In this document: positions 1-11,700 of the stretch, piece by piece
Position numbering within the stretch: the stretch's first letter is position 1
Layout: every line of letters begins with the position of its first letter
DNA from: Apostichopus japonicus
Taxonomy: Eukaryota; Echinodermata; Holothuroidea; Aspidochirotida; Stichopodidae
Reading direction: 5' to 3'
DNA: 64,000 bases
Assembly: GCF_037975245.1 (NCBI RefSeq)
Contig: NC_092577.1
Location: 7,471,001-7,535,000, forward strand
Made by a program: the position numbers and the translations under genes
The notes under the pieces: generated by a model
What the model was told of the DNA's origin: nothing
The model's database searches: none
Seen by the model: only the letters and a program-made list of their open reading frames with translations

Positions 1-59
1 AATATATTGTTGGTAATGTCGAGATTTTAGATTAAAAAAATGCAGGCGGGATTCACGAT

Positions 60-133
60 TTTTAAGACAGTGCTGGGCGGAATTTTTTAGTGCTGGGCGG
101 GGCCGCCTACTTCCGCCCGGCGTGGGCATATCC

Positions 134-138
<5 letters not shown>
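60..138. repeat. GGGCGG-containing inverted-repeat fragment
   Basis: A short stretch holds CAGTGCTGGGCGGAA and, facing it, TTCCGCCCGGCGTG, which are imperfect inverted complements. It ends at the (TA)n tract. It resembles the GGGCGG termini of the hAT-like elements elsewhere in the window, but no target-site duplication can be read because the microsatellite adjoins it. Confidence 0.3.

Positions 139-203
<65 letters not shown>
139..203. repeat. (TA)n microsatellite
   Basis: About 65 bases of uninterrupted TA dinucleotides. Apparent ORFs here are Tyr-Ile repeats read from the microsatellite and are not genes. Confidence 0.95.
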
Positions 204-206
<3 letters not shown>

Positions 207-252
207 AAAACGTAATGAAGAGGAAAATCTAGAACAACGAAAAAACTTCCAG

Positions 253-321
253 CCTCCACCGGGATTCGAAAAGCCTCCCGGTTTGTACGCGGACACCCTA
301 ACCACTAGGCTATGGACGCTG
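253..321 (-). pseudogene. Degenerate tRNA-like head, first copy
   Basis: This is the same tRNA-like segment as at 621-692. Here the B box has decayed (TTTTCGAATCC) and the 3' side of the anticodon stem no longer pairs with TCCGC. It is a broken copy of the neighbouring unit. Confidence 0.55.
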
Positions 322-620
322 ATTGTATGTCCAGAGGTTCGAAACCGGCAAGGAAGTTCGTTATTCCACTTTAGGTATTTGTCACCTGTATCGAACAATA
401 CTAGTTCTGTTTTTGGTGACATATTTTGCCTTACTCTAGATATCAAACATGATGCTAACCAACTCGAAATCATTTGTGATTCCTAAAGCCGGATCTCGAA
501 AGAGATACTTCGAACAGACTTTATGTTTATGCAATGGAGGTAAACGACAAAGGCAAATGATTATATATAAATGAAAATCGTAATGAGTTGGAAAATCAAG
601 AACAGTGAAAAAACTTTCAG

Positions 621-692
621 CCTCCACCGGGATTCGAACCACGGGCCTTCCGCTCTGTACGCGGACACCCTAACCACTAGGTTATGGACGCT
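621..692 (-). tRNA. tRNA-like gene or tRNA-derived SINE head, second copy
   Basis: Read on the minus strand this has an A-box-like CCTAGTGGTTAGG, an exact B box GGTTCGAATCC, a D stem ACC/GGT, and a 5-bp anticodon stem TCCGC/GCGGA around the seven-base loop GTACAGA. The acceptor strands AGCGTCC and GGAGGCT pair at six of seven positions. The loop would give anticodon ACA. The T stem pairs poorly. A T6 run follows a few bases after the 3' strand, as an RNA polymerase III terminator would. Because it sits in a repeat with a poor T arm, a tRNA-derived repeat head is more likely than a working tRNA. Confidence 0.5.
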
Positions 693-974
693 GATTGTAT
701 GTCCAGAGGTTCGAAACCGGTAAGGAAGGTCGTAATTCCACTTTAGGCATTTGTCACCTGTATCGAACAATACTAGTTCTGTATTTGGTGACATATTTTG
801 CCTTACTCTAGAGATCAAACATGATGCTAACCAACTCGAAATCATTTGTGATTCCTAAAGCCGGATCTCGAAAGAGATACTTTGAACATACTTTATGTTA
901 ATGCAATGGAGGTAAACGACAAAGGCAAATAAATATATATAAATGAAAATCGTAATGAGTTGGAATCAATATAT

Positions 975-975
<1 letters not shown>

Positions 976-1069
<94 letters not shown>

Positions 1070-1150
1070 TATATACATATACACATATATATATATACAT
1101 ACACATATATATATATTTATATATATATATATATTTATATATATATTATA
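976..1150. repeat. Interrupted (TA)n microsatellite
   Basis: TA repeats broken by occasional TTTATA, TGTATA and CACATA variants. All ORFs reported over it are low-complexity Ile/Tyr strings. Confidence 0.95.
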
Positions 1151-1742
1151 TGATACTATTTTTGTATATATTTGACATGTTCCTTGACGTAATGACATAT
1201 TGTATTTTGTTTCGACGTGTCCATATGAAATTGTAACATGTTGATATCAAATTGGACATTGACACGTTTGGCTCTCCGTCACATTGACTCACTTGTAGTT
1301 GTTGAGATAATGTGTTTACAAGCTAGCAGACACATCCACAAACACACACGCACACCTGCCCTCCCCCAACCCACGCACACGCAAGCCAACCTGATAACAT
1401 TGGTGCTGTGCTACTACCAAGGAACCAATCAAATCATCCAGACATTAATTTTCTTTACCTTGCTGCAATTTAATTCAAGTAGAAGCACTTGAAGCATTTT
1501 TGAAGATTCGTTTAAGTAACATGTATTGACCTTTTACTTTCTTGTATTTAAATTCATATTGATGTATATGTTTTTATATTTCTTAGTCTTTGGTTCTTTT
1601 GTTTATGAATATTTAAAATGTTGTAATGGTGATAATTCAAAGGAATAATATATGCGCCGGATTTTTTTAATGAATTCGAGTAAGATATTTTTTTACGGAA
1701 GCTATAAGTGAACATATTATTTGTTTAACGGTGTAGCAATAT

Positions 1743-1949
1743 ACTTTTTAAGAAAAAGTCACCCAGGAAAGAACCTGGGGACGAAAACCAAACTACCAAA
1801 CGACTGATCCGCTCTCAGCCCCAGTCCCCTTGCATCGGGACTGTGACTGTGTGATCATCGTCAGGTGTGCATCACCATTCCCCTCGAAAGGGAACAGATA
1901 CTACACATGATCTTAGCCAAAAGGCCGAGAAGCGACATATATACCTTAT
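1743..1949 (-). ncRNA. U2 snRNA-headed retroposon
   Basis: On the minus strand, from 1936 downward, the sequence begins with the U2 snRNA 5' stem-loop I (CGCTTCTCGGCCTTTTGG, then CTAAGATC). The branch-point-pairing segment GTGTAGTA and TATCTGTT follow. After that it departs from canonical U2. It has a TTCCC/GGGAA hairpin, a GGTG-ATGCA-CACC hairpin, a CAGTCCC/GGGACTG hairpin and a terminal CCCAGG/CCTGGG hairpin (1762-1779). The total of about 185 bases is close to U2 length. GTGTAGCAATAT occurs immediately on both sides (1731-1742 and 1950-1961), as a target-site duplication would. I infer a retroposed U2 variant or a SINE with a U2-derived head, not an active snRNA gene. Confidence 0.65.
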
Positions 1950-1961
1950 GTGTAGCAATAT

Positions 1962-2259
1962 TATTGTAGGAACTATGAATATGACCGCTTGTAATTAGTC
2001 TCAGCAGGTGATACGAATAGAATCAACTACAGTCCCAATTCTTACTTGTATAAGAAGGTGAAGCTGGTATGTGCATCTGTCATGAGATATGTAACAGGTC
2101 TGATTTAAGTTCCGATGCTGGTTAAAAAGTTATACCAGGTTTTTAATGAGTTCAAGCATCTATCAAAGTATTCATCAAACTGGTGAAAACTATTAAGTGC
2201 TATTTGATGGTGATTAAGTTGATATTGTAAACGTAACCAGCTATGTTAATGTCACATTC
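1962..2259. other. No recognisable feature
   Basis: AT-rich sequence with no open exon-like segment, RNA motif or repeat that I recognise. Confidence 0.5.
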
Positions 2260-2267
2260 GTTAAGTT

Positions 2268-2409
2268 CAAGGGGGGCGGAAGTATCATTCCGCCCCCCCC
2301 CCCCGCTCCGCGAGTCAGAAAACCCCTTTTTCATTTCCAAATGAGAAAAAAATCCCATCAGTCTTCAGCCCCCCCCCCCCCCATTCAAAAGTACCTTCCT
2401 ACGCCACTG
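2268..2409 (+). mobile_element. hAT-type MITE, internally deleted copy
   Basis: This short copy starts CAAGGGGGGCGGAAG and ends TTCCTACGCCACTG. It is bracketed by the exact 8-bp duplication GTTAAGTT (2260-2267 and 2410-2417). Compared with the copies at 3052-3407 and 33632-33990 it lacks the first part of the left end and about 150 bases of the middle. The 8-bp duplication and CAxxGGCG termini fit the hAT superfamily. There is no coding capacity. Confidence 0.85.
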
Positions 2410-2417
2410 GTTAAGTT

Positions 2418-3043
2418 AGTCTTGTCATCCAACCATTGCTGTAAATGCATCGTCCAGCTTCTACAAAGGAGAGTCTACTGCACATCTAATATGCTTTCAC
2501 AAAATGCAGAAGGCAATATACGACAAAGGCTTATAATCTTTATATCTGTGACGCAGTATCTTAAAACATTCGGTGTCATGTGCGTGATATTATGAACAAT
2601 GTGTACGTATACAGCGTTAAAAATACGTGTCTAGTTATTTGGCTACCGTGGTATCTAGACAACAGTCTTGTTGTGTAAATGTGCGTGGAAAGTGATTTAA
2701 TCACAGCTCTACCGAATAATCGGTAATGCTTTACTTTACAGAGCGAATCTGATGCCACTAAAATAATATCTTTGCAAGATCTTCTTTTACATTTTATTCA
2801 AAGAACGAATAAAACAATAATGTTACGTATTTCAAAATAGTCAAGTTACTTCCATTTTATCAATAAACGTACCACCCCTTCCTTCATTTATACCAAACGA
2901 CAAAATTTGCATTCTGCATTTGCATTCTGGAAAACGGTGAGTCTGATGTTCACAAGCAATTTCGTTTATCTATGCACTTCACAAACAAATGATAGGCAAT
3001 AGAAACCACTTTCTGATATGATTTTATAACCACACAAAGAACA
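2418..3043. other. Intergenic, no recognisable feature
   Basis: Nothing exon-like or repeated elsewhere in the window was identified. Short ORFs on both strands show no splice-site support or family resemblance. Confidence 0.5.
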
Positions 3044-3051
3044 ACAATGTT

Positions 3052-3407
3052 CAAGGGCGTAGGAACCGGGGGGGGGGGCTGGGTGGCGCCAGCCCCCCAG
3101 TGAAAAATATGAGTAGGCGGAAGTATCATTCCGCCCCCCCCCCCCGCTTTGCAAGTCAGAAAACCCCTTTTTCATTTCAAAATGAGAAAAAAATCTCATT
3201 TGGAGCACCAAATTGCATCTAAGGCCAGGTGAAAATGCAAAATTATTTACAAAATGAAGTGGGTGTTCGAAGTGTGCTATATTGCACCAAATCGCATCTG
3301 AGGCCACCTGGAAATGCAAAAAAAAAAAAAAACCTCACCTTAAACCCCTCCCCCAGGCCGGCCATCAGTCTTCAGCCCCCACTCAAAAGTACCTTCCTAC
3401 GCCACTG
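3052..3407 (+). mobile_element. hAT-type MITE, 356 bp
   Basis: Terminal inverted repeats are CAAGGGCGTAGGAA at the left and TTCCTACGCCACTG at the right (12 of 14 positions complementary). ACAATGTT flanks both sides exactly (3044-3051 and 3408-3415). The body includes G and C runs and an internal near-repeat of TGCACCAAATxGCATCTxAGGCC. It has no transposase. It belongs to the same family as 2268-2409 and 33632-33990. Confidence 0.9.
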
Positions 3408-3559
3408 ACAATGTTAAATCGCGCTGCTTCGCATCGGTCACCATCCGTTACATTACCGCAGTTCATCCTCATTTCTGATACAAACTACAGGTATTTAATG
3501 TCCTATACACATTAGTGTACGTGGAACCGTCGCAGAAACATTTACCTTGATAAATTTGA

Positions 3560-4140
3560 GCTAATAATTGAGTAAAGATTGAACTTAGAAGAAAGAGTTG
3601 GAAAAGTAGACTTCTACAATTTCTGTACTTTACGATGTTTTTGCTACAATCTGCTGGTGGTAAACTTGACCGTTAAAGGAATGAGAAGGACTTGAAAACA
3701 TAATGTTACTTCAGTCCACCAGGGAAGATTAGGTTTTGTATCAACACATATCTATGGCACTACATATTTGGGTCACCAAATTATTTAAATCTGGTTAAAC
3801 AACAAATAGTTCTCTGATTAGGAGCAGTCACGTGATTGTGACAACACAAAATATCTGGATATCTTAGTTAGTTGCAGGGTATCCAATAACTCTGCGAATA
3901 TTTAATGGTTTGGTCAAAGTTACAACCTATGACGTGATAGGCAGCTTTAGTAAAGGAAGACCAACTTCTCCTTTACACCAGAGAAAACGAAGAAAATGAA
4001 CATAACCAGTGAAAACCAGGGAGCCTGCTACAAAGACCATTATGCAAGGGCATAGCTACAGTAAGCTACAGGGTCGGCTAAACGGACTGTTGCTACGACA
4101 ACTGTATGTGCTATGATGAGTATTTGCCCCGAAAATAAAT
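3560..4140. repeat. Diverged segmental duplicate, copy 1
   Basis: Blocks in this stretch recur in the same order at about 5390-6140: TTCTACAATCTGC, then GGACTTGAAAACA, AATGTTACTT, AGCAGTCA with TTGTxACAACA, ATATCTTAxTTAGT, AACCAGGGAG and GCAGGGTCxGxTAAACGGA. The two copies differ by many substitutions and indels. I see no coding frame in either. This is an old local duplication of non-coding DNA or of an unrecognised repeat. Confidence 0.6.
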
Positions 4141-5330
4141 GAACATAAACAAGAACGTTGCAACATGATTGACAACATTCTACGGTTTCATATTTAATGT
4201 ACATCGATACGATGAAGTTAAAGCGGGATATGTTCAGTAGATTCCTTTAAGTGAAGACATTATTTGATTTAGATATTTGTAAATGTCATCGATTTCTACT
4301 ACAGCTAAGTTTTGTTTCAGAAGAATAATACCAATGTTTCACGAGGATGTAGTAGATGTAGTGGTTCTTTGGAAATGTTTAGCAACGTCGGTTATGTCAA
4401 TTATGTTATTTCAAAAACATACACGCTACTAGTTCTACTAAATTTTGAAATGGTATGCTCGGTTGCTAATTAGGATACCAATGCTCGTGAAAAACTTACA
4501 GACTATTTATCTCAAAAATATATTTTTAAGGTATGTATTTCTGTTCACTTCCAGATTGTGATCAGTTTATTTCTACCTTTGAAATAACGTGATACAACAG
4601 TTTACGTGAGCTGTTCCTGTATTACTTGGCGCCCTCAACCCATCACCCAATATTAGATAAACAATGAATGAGACTGGAAGGTACAGGTGTTGCAATATTA
4701 TATCCTTAAAAATTGAAGATAAATATCAAGATACAATAAACAATTAGCCGATGACAAATTATGAATATTAAAATCAGATTACCATTTACCGAGTATACCT
4801 CACTCCAACCACCCCCACCCCAACCCCCACCTGACTCCTTCAAAATCGTTTAATGTATAGGTGTCTTATATTCATATTTTATCCAGTGATGACATTTTTT
4901 GGTTATCATGGTATCCGTAAAACAGAACAACAAATCGGGTTAGTAGAGCTGCACATACTACAACAGTTTCTTTTTTTTTCTAATTTAGTGGCATTTAACA
5001 TGAAGGCAATAATCACCACTCACCCTACCTCCCCTTTTTAAAAAAAAGAAAGCAAAAAGCAAAAAAAAAAGGGTATTAGATCGGAACACTTGCAATGTCA
5101 TTAATGAAAATAGCTCCTGTTCCCTTCATATATATATTAATGACCAAGACCATGACAAGCATTACCATTCACAAGAATATACTAAAGTGGTTTAAAATAA
5201 ATTCCAGACCCGTCCTTTCATTATATCTAAGCCTGCTGGACCCACACACTATGTCAGTTACGTATACACTAATATGGATAAATAAGAATTTAAGCAATTG
5301 TTGCTTCAAATCCCCTAAAGAAATTTAAGG
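4141..5330. other. Intergenic, no gene seen
   Basis: AT-rich with a C-rich tract (about 4801-4830) and A-rich tract (5040-5071). The small ORFs lack splice-site context or family resemblance. Confidence 0.5.
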
Positions 5331-5389
5331 ACAAAGTTAATTAACGAGCAAGATTTAAATCCAAAGGATGAATACCGTAATGGATATTT

Positions 5390-6140
5390 GTGTTGTTTCT
5401 TCTACAATCTGCGGGTAACAAAATTGGTCGTAAAAGGAGAGATAAGGACCTTGAAAACAAAATGTTACTTTTTTTTACCAAAATCACACCAGCTGGTTAG
5501 ATGAGAGTAGGCATGGATTTCAATGGCTTGGTAACGAACAAATAAAACATGCGATTAATTTGTGGGACACAATATTGTCTGAATTTGATTAAACGATAAA
5601 TAACTTACTAGTAAGTAGCAGTCATTGGTTGTAACAACATAACTACATATCTTAATTAGTAACAGAGCTATCCAGTTATGTTCGCACATTATATGGATTG
5701 TTCAAAGATATGACGTATTACGTAACATGAAGCTTTATTTAATTTTATTAAAACGTCTACCCAGTGACTTAATTCTCAACTTTATTTGAGTTGAACACTA
5801 AAAAAGTAGAGAAACCAAGTTAACATACATTTTAGAGTCAAATTTCCCATTCATTTGTTCCTATTACTAACTTCCAAGCTTCCCCATCACCATTCTGTGC
5901 ATTTGACTACTCGCAAAATACCATAGAAATAGTTTAATTTAATTTGATTAGCCTATTACTAATCAAGACCAACAATCTAAAGTAATATATATTAGTGTAA
6001 AAATCATGCATGGGAAACCCACGTCTCATACCAACAGAAACAATTTAAAACATGTCCATGTACAGTATACTTAAAACCAGGGAGTTGGTACAGTAACATG
6101 CAGGGTCAGTTAAACGGAATGTTACAACGTAAATCATGAG
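5390..6140. repeat. Diverged segmental duplicate, copy 2
   Basis: Partner of the segment at 3560-4140, with the shared blocks in the same order and orientation. It is longer because of insertions. No gene is seen in it. Confidence 0.6.
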
Positions 6141-6159
6141 AATGGCTGTAAACGCAACA

Positions 6160-6290
6160 GTACGTACGTAATAATACAACGTACGTACGCAATATTATCA
6201 CGCCAGTACGTTTATACGTACTAATTATCACGTACGTATATAATACATACTACGTACGTAATAAATATCACGTACCGTACGTACCTGATA
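6160..6290. repeat. ACGTAC-rich degenerate tandem repeat
   Basis: Repeated ACGTACGTAATA / ATTATCACGTACGT words alternate over about 130 bases, each self-complementary at ACGTACGT. The period is irregular (roughly 20-35 bases). The tract could form cruciforms. Confidence 0.7.
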
Positions 6291-6819
6291 TTATTACATC
6301 ATAATAGTAATACTATCTCACTGATAATCTCACTGATATGGAAGTTGTACGAGTGTTTTAAATATAGAACAATACATTGGATGGGCTGAATAAGATGCAT
6401 GAAAACAATGCTCGCATATCAAGACCCTCCCCCCTCCCCTGCCCATTCCATTCTAATCTCCAATTTTCTCTTCTTTCTTACACGGCGATCTGAATTCCGC
6501 TTTTCTCTGAATATCGCAAAAGATTACGTTGCACCAGATTGCATTATGAGCAATAGCTGTAAGAAAGGTGCACAATCTCTTACCTGCCATAGACCGGTCC
6601 GTAGATTCAGGCGACGACAACCATCAATTCCATTGTTCCATACTGATGAATGAAATAAACGAAATGGATAAAAATGCAAGTGCAATTTAAAACTTCTCTT
6701 TTTTGGGGGGAGGGGCGGGATAGAAATATTAAACATTATATTCACCGCATTTATGTTGGCCCTCAATGATACCTTTATATCAGCTGAGAACCAATCTGGT
6801 TGATTCTTTAAGTTTGATT

Positions 6820-7020
6820 TTATCAGTTTACTATCATTATCATCTGTATAATATATAGGATCAGTTTACAATCCTTATATCTCAGTAAGATTACCGATCA
6901 GTTTACTATCATTATCATCTCAGTTTTATACCTGATCAGTTTACAACCAATATCCTATTAGTTACATAAACAATCATGTTAGAATTGTTGTCATCTCATT
7001 AGGATAACTGATCAGTTGTA
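6820..7020. repeat. Degenerate GATCAGTTTAC repeat
   Basis: The word ATCAGTTTAC(T/A)ATC with ATTATCATCT recurs several times over about 200 bases with irregular spacing, ending in TGATCAGTTG. It is a degenerate non-coding repeat. Confidence 0.5.
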
Positions 7021-7703
7021 CACTTATCCTACATAACCCATGTGAAACAATTCAAATTGGAGTGAATATTGAAATAAATTAAGAAAACAAATCATGATAG
7101 TCGAGCATTTGATGCTCAGATCAAGAATAATCATCCATGAGACGATGAACTGATCAGAGAACACTCAACATCAGTGACGTCATCACAGATCATGAAAGTC
7201 AATCATTTAAATGTTGATCATAAAAATATATAGTCTCTGGATTTATGGAGCTACAAGCCTAGACAAATCATCGTCATAATCACGTGATTACATTTCCAAT
7301 GTCCTGAGAGTATGTCAGTTGTGTAAACTAAGGTTTATATTTCTTGTTTCCAGTCACTTTCTTAGGTATGTTTGTTTTCAACTGTATGAAGACTAGATAC
7401 ATCAATCTCTCTACTAGTACCTTATATGGAGGAGGAAGGCATGTATATTCTAACATCGTGTTATTATGACTTGACATGCACAATTATAACATTGAACAAT
7501 AACGCTGTCCAAATTTCAGAGAAATTTTATGAAACCTACACTGTAAAAAATAACGGCGTCTTTTACAGTATTTTACTGTAGAATGTTACAGCAAAACGCT
7601 GTTCCCGACAATTACAATAAACGCCTGTTAGTTCGACCATTTTTAGCGCGCGCTACTACTGTAACTTCGCGATCGTAACAGTAGAAACTGTATATTGCTT
7701 CAT

Positions 7704-7880
7704 ATGGCCGCTCCCGGCGTACAGATTAGCGCATGCCCATTGCAGTATGACCCTGTGCGCTTTTTCATTGGACTATCAAGTGAACAAGTATCGTCTGACA
7801 CCTGTGTCACATTCTTCTCTAACAAGATGTGTAACGTCGATATCGGGAACTGTACTGTACATGGTACACGTTGATGTATT
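7704..7880 (+). CDS. Possible first-exon ORF of the enclosed gene
   Basis: ATGGCCGCTCC opens a frame of 58 codons (start MAAPGVQISACPLQYDPVRF) ending at a TGA after HGTR. The start context CATATGG is fair. The stretch is less AT-rich than its surroundings, as promoter-proximal exons often are. Donor-like GTGAGA follows at 7927, but only an overlapping frame stays open to it. I recognise no domain. It could be the 5' exon of the gene whose later exons begin near 8735, or chance. Confidence 0.25.
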
Positions 7881-8303
7881 ACACGATCCACAAGGGCTAC
7901 TAGTAATACTTTTGCAAGCGGGAAGAGGTGAGAATTTAACAGCTTTCTGAAGTCGCTTTGTGTGTATGATTTGTTGCGAGAACTACTCAGATAGGCAATA
8001 TTATTTACGTGAACATAAGACTATTCGTTTAAAGACTGCTTAAATCACGTACAAGTCTAGGCCCAGCTTAATTGGTCGTAATGGCACTGTTGTTGAATCC
8101 CGTATGTCGGTAGCCTATCACCGTGTAGAACAGGTTAATCTAAAGGCCTAACCTAAGCATTAATGTAACGGTAACATAAAACATTCAGTATCAGTTATCA
8201 GTTTAGTTTAAAGCTAGCTAAGGCATAGTAGAAAAAAATCAGGAATTGTTAAAACATTGCCAACGTGTTGGACGACATTTCAAGTGAGTTAGAGGTCGGT
8301 TAC

Positions 8304-8330
8304 ACCATGGAGCTATTATAGCTCCATGGT
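8304..8330. repeat. Perfect 13-bp-arm palindrome
   Basis: ACCATGGAGCTAT and its exact complement ATAGCTCCATGGT are separated by one base. It lies upstream of the first recognised exon of the 8.7-15.0 kb gene. Confidence 0.8.
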
Positions 8331-8734
8331 TACATTAATCAGTAGGCCTAAGCTAGGCCTACGTTTTCGTTAGGCCTCTACTCAATATAGGCGTAGCTAA
8401 ACGTTAGTTGTGACCAACACTACCCAGGAATTAGTATGATGGTGGTCACCAACTTCGTGCATTTTAGCCAAAAAACTGGCTGTTACTGTTAGGCTACTTC
8501 GCAATTCCTTTACCCAGGCAAATGCTCTCGGCGATGCAGAATGACTCCTAGGCCTAGGCTAGCTAGAACTTAGAAGTAGTAGAGGCCTAAGTAGACCTGT
8601 CAGTTTAAGTAGCCTAGGCCCTATACAGTACTACTGCTAGTACTAGGCTAGCCAGATGTTTCCCTGGGACCTCTGGCGATATTTGATAACCTCTCATTCA
8701 ATTCTGTAAGCCACTCTGCTCCTCCAAACTCCAG

Positions 8735-11700
8735 GTTTTTCCAGCCCCCAACACGTCTTCTTTTTCACTCCCAAGAAAGAGCTGTTACCTACACTCGCTA
8801 GCATCAAGAGAGCTGAAGGAGTGCTTGGGAATGAAACACCTGATGATCCTGGACTGATCCTCATGGTCATGGATTATTTTTTCGAAAAACATGATGGGGT
8901 ATTTTTAGTAATGGAGGTAAGTTGGCAATAATACACTTTAAAATTGTTTTGATGCTGTTCATATACTAACCCATCTCTGCGCAATACTATGCTTCAATTA
9001 GCTTTGACACATGTGTTTAAAACTATCACAATATTACAAATGTCCTGAAGAAAGTAAAGAGCTCTTATCATGGCACAGTATGTTTAGCATTTAATCCAAT
9101 TAATTGTTCAGATCCACAACACCTTCGTAATTGCTCGATAAAACCATGTGCCTATGGTAGATGAACATGTAATATTACTTCAAAGTAGTTTATGTCAGCA
9201 AATTTCTTTAAAGTGAATTGCAGGCTACCTAATCTTCTAATTTGCTAAAGCCGATGTATTACTGGTCAGTGTATCAAATAGATGGATATTAGCACCCTGT
9301 AAAATAGAATAGAAGAATACTGTGCATTGCCTTAACATTCAGTGCAATTTTGGCATTAAGCAACTGTTGATTGCTTGGCAGATTGCAGGAAAGGTTACAC
9401 GACACAATACCAGCCAATCGTAGGTAAGATCATAAATGTATGGACATTCTCTGTGAGGGTTATAGCGTTGATGTTAACAGCTGAACTTGCAATGGACCAT
9501 CAAATTTCTGAACATTCTACCTGTACATGATAAAAATAATGTTGCATTTTCACTATGAATCTGTTACAGTTTCCAAAGATGCATGTTATTTACCAAAGGG
9601 TATACTTTAAATTTTATAAGTTTGTAAGTTTAAATCTTTAAGAACCCCTGCATGGGAAACTAATAACAGCAGGAATACTATTTACGTATAAAGTGAGAAC
9701 TTCACAAAAAGGCAAAAGGAATCTATGCAGTCATGACTGCTTGTGTGTGAATGTTCGAGCCGCCTTGGGTCATAAACACCATATCCCACCATGTACACAT
9801 TGCATCAAGTTCATACTTGGTAATTAGATGCCCCTTAGTAAATTCTCAGATGGCATTGCTTTTGGGGGGAGGTAATAGGTCACTCGGGGCCCGCAGTGGT
9901 CAAAATATGACAACCATGTAAATAAGCTTCCTCAAGAATAAAAGCTTCAGTGAAGATCGATGTGGTATTTCAGTGGTTTTAGTAGAGGTCAAAGGTCATT
10001 TGAGTTCAACTTATGTAAAAATCTGAAAACCTTTTAAACATGTTATCTCACCTTGTACAGCTTTCATGAACTTCAAACTTGATAGGTAGATACCATTTAG
10101 TAAAATCTGGGCCAGTTTTGTTTTTTGGAGAGGTAAAAGGTTAAAAAAGGAATCCTAAAAACCTTTCAAATGAACTAACTCAAGTGTAAAGCTTCAGTGA
10201 ATGTCAATTTTGGTATGTGCATCCCCTTAGTACTTGTCTTCAATTGTTTGTGGTGGAGGTCAAAGGTAATATGAGGTCAGCTGAAGTCACATTCTATAAA
10301 CCTTGTAAACATGATATATCACCATCATACTTGGTACATATATGTCTTAGAAAGTACTTGGTTTATATTGTTTTTTGTTATAGGCCCATATACAAGAATT
10401 GTAACATTGACAGATCTTAATCTTAGCATGTGGATGCCTCCGAAGATCAAAATGTTAAAAATGTGATCAGGTTGTGTGATCAATGGGTGTCACTGCAGTT
10501 TACTATGTCTATAGGCACACTGGCCACTGTCTTTGCATATTAAAGAGCATTGAATTGTACATAGTTGATACCACTAATGGGGTTTCCAGATACATGTTGC
10601 AACTATTTCAATCACTTCATTATCATAAGGATCATTAAGAATTCTTTTCACATATGTGACCTACACTGTATGAAAAATTCCCCACACATTGATTTTAATT
10701 AATTGCTGTTAAACTTCTGAATGTCAAAGGAATGGTGGAGTTGATTTGTAAATGTGTTGACTTCAAATTTTCAGATTACAGCTACAAAGGCTGATGCTGA
10801 GGGGAAGCTTCAGTTGGTGCCCTCCACAGACTCCACACCTGTTTTAATATCTTGTGGTAAGTACATACAGTACCTACTTGCTTTATGTTACATTATTCTT
10901 TATGCTGAAAGTCCTCTTTTCCAGATTTAGCATAAGTATGTATGTTTGTGTGTATGTATCAATGTCGACCTTGGTTACGACAGCAGATCCTATATTTGGC
11001 ATGTGGCTTCCCCATTATAAGTACAGGCACCTTATTGTTTGTTCTGGAGGTCAAAAGTAATGTGTGGTCAGCAAAGGTAAAAATTTGAAAACCTAAAAAA
11101 AAATGACTTCTCCAGAACCAGAGGGTCAGGGGAGGTCATGTTTGCATGCTAGATTTGTCTATTAATGAGTAAACTATTTACACAATTTCGAAGCAATTCC
11201 TAGGTTTTTTAACTACATAGTGCTTGTAGCTAGGTTATGACTGAAGTGAATGCTCTTGAAGCAGGTGGCAATGATTAAGTTACAAGAAGAATATTTGGAA
11301 TAACAGTTCAAGACAGCTTTAATACTCAAATTCTCACTATTATCATGGAGAGAATGGCACTCAGGTGAACCTTAATGGTCATATGCTTCTTGATATTTCA
11401 GTAAATAAAAGAAAAAACAAATGCACTGAGCATATTGTTTCACATTACTGTAGGTCAGGTTCTTAAAATGAGGAAATTCAGTGGTTCACTCCTAGCAAGG
11501 TCTCTCTTCACAGATAAGAAAGTTTTATCTGATTTGACTGGGGCTTTATTGACTGGGACACTATAGTGGCCCCAAAATGCTGGTTTTGCTTAAGTGGCAG
11601 AATGTGCGCTATGCTGCAGAAAGAAGAAAGGGACACTATACTGGCCAAAATGCTACATTGGCCTGGTTTTCTGAAATGTCACTGCTGCCAAATCAGTGCA

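Larger units (their letters stand above)
205..965 (-). repeat. Tandem ~370-bp tRNA-bearing unit, two copies plus a stub
   Basis: Two nearly identical units (about 205-572 and 573-944) lie head to tail, and the first ~20 bases of a third (from 943) are cut off by a second (TA)n tract. Each carries on the minus strand a tRNA-like head with internal promoter boxes, followed by a non-tRNA body that contains CTAGAGATCAAACATGATGC-like sequence. The spacing between equivalent points is 368-372 bases. This is either a tRNA-derived SINE that became tandem or a tandemly amplified tRNA-pseudogene unit. The sequence alone does not decide. Confidence 0.75.

Noticed and set aside
87-473. 128-codon minus-strand ORF through the tRNA-like unit and (TA)n tract
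   Set aside because: Most of it is a Tyr-Ile microsatellite translation joined to the tRNA-like repeat. The matching ORF at 561-845 is the same repeat read in the second unit.
898-1236. Several overlapping ORFs over the (TA)n tract
   Set aside because: They are Ile/Tyr strings in every frame and both strands, purely from the microsatellite.
1743-1949. Active U2 snRNA gene
   Set aside because: The 3' half does not match U2, a canonical Sm site is lacking, and flanking 12-bp duplications point to retroposition.
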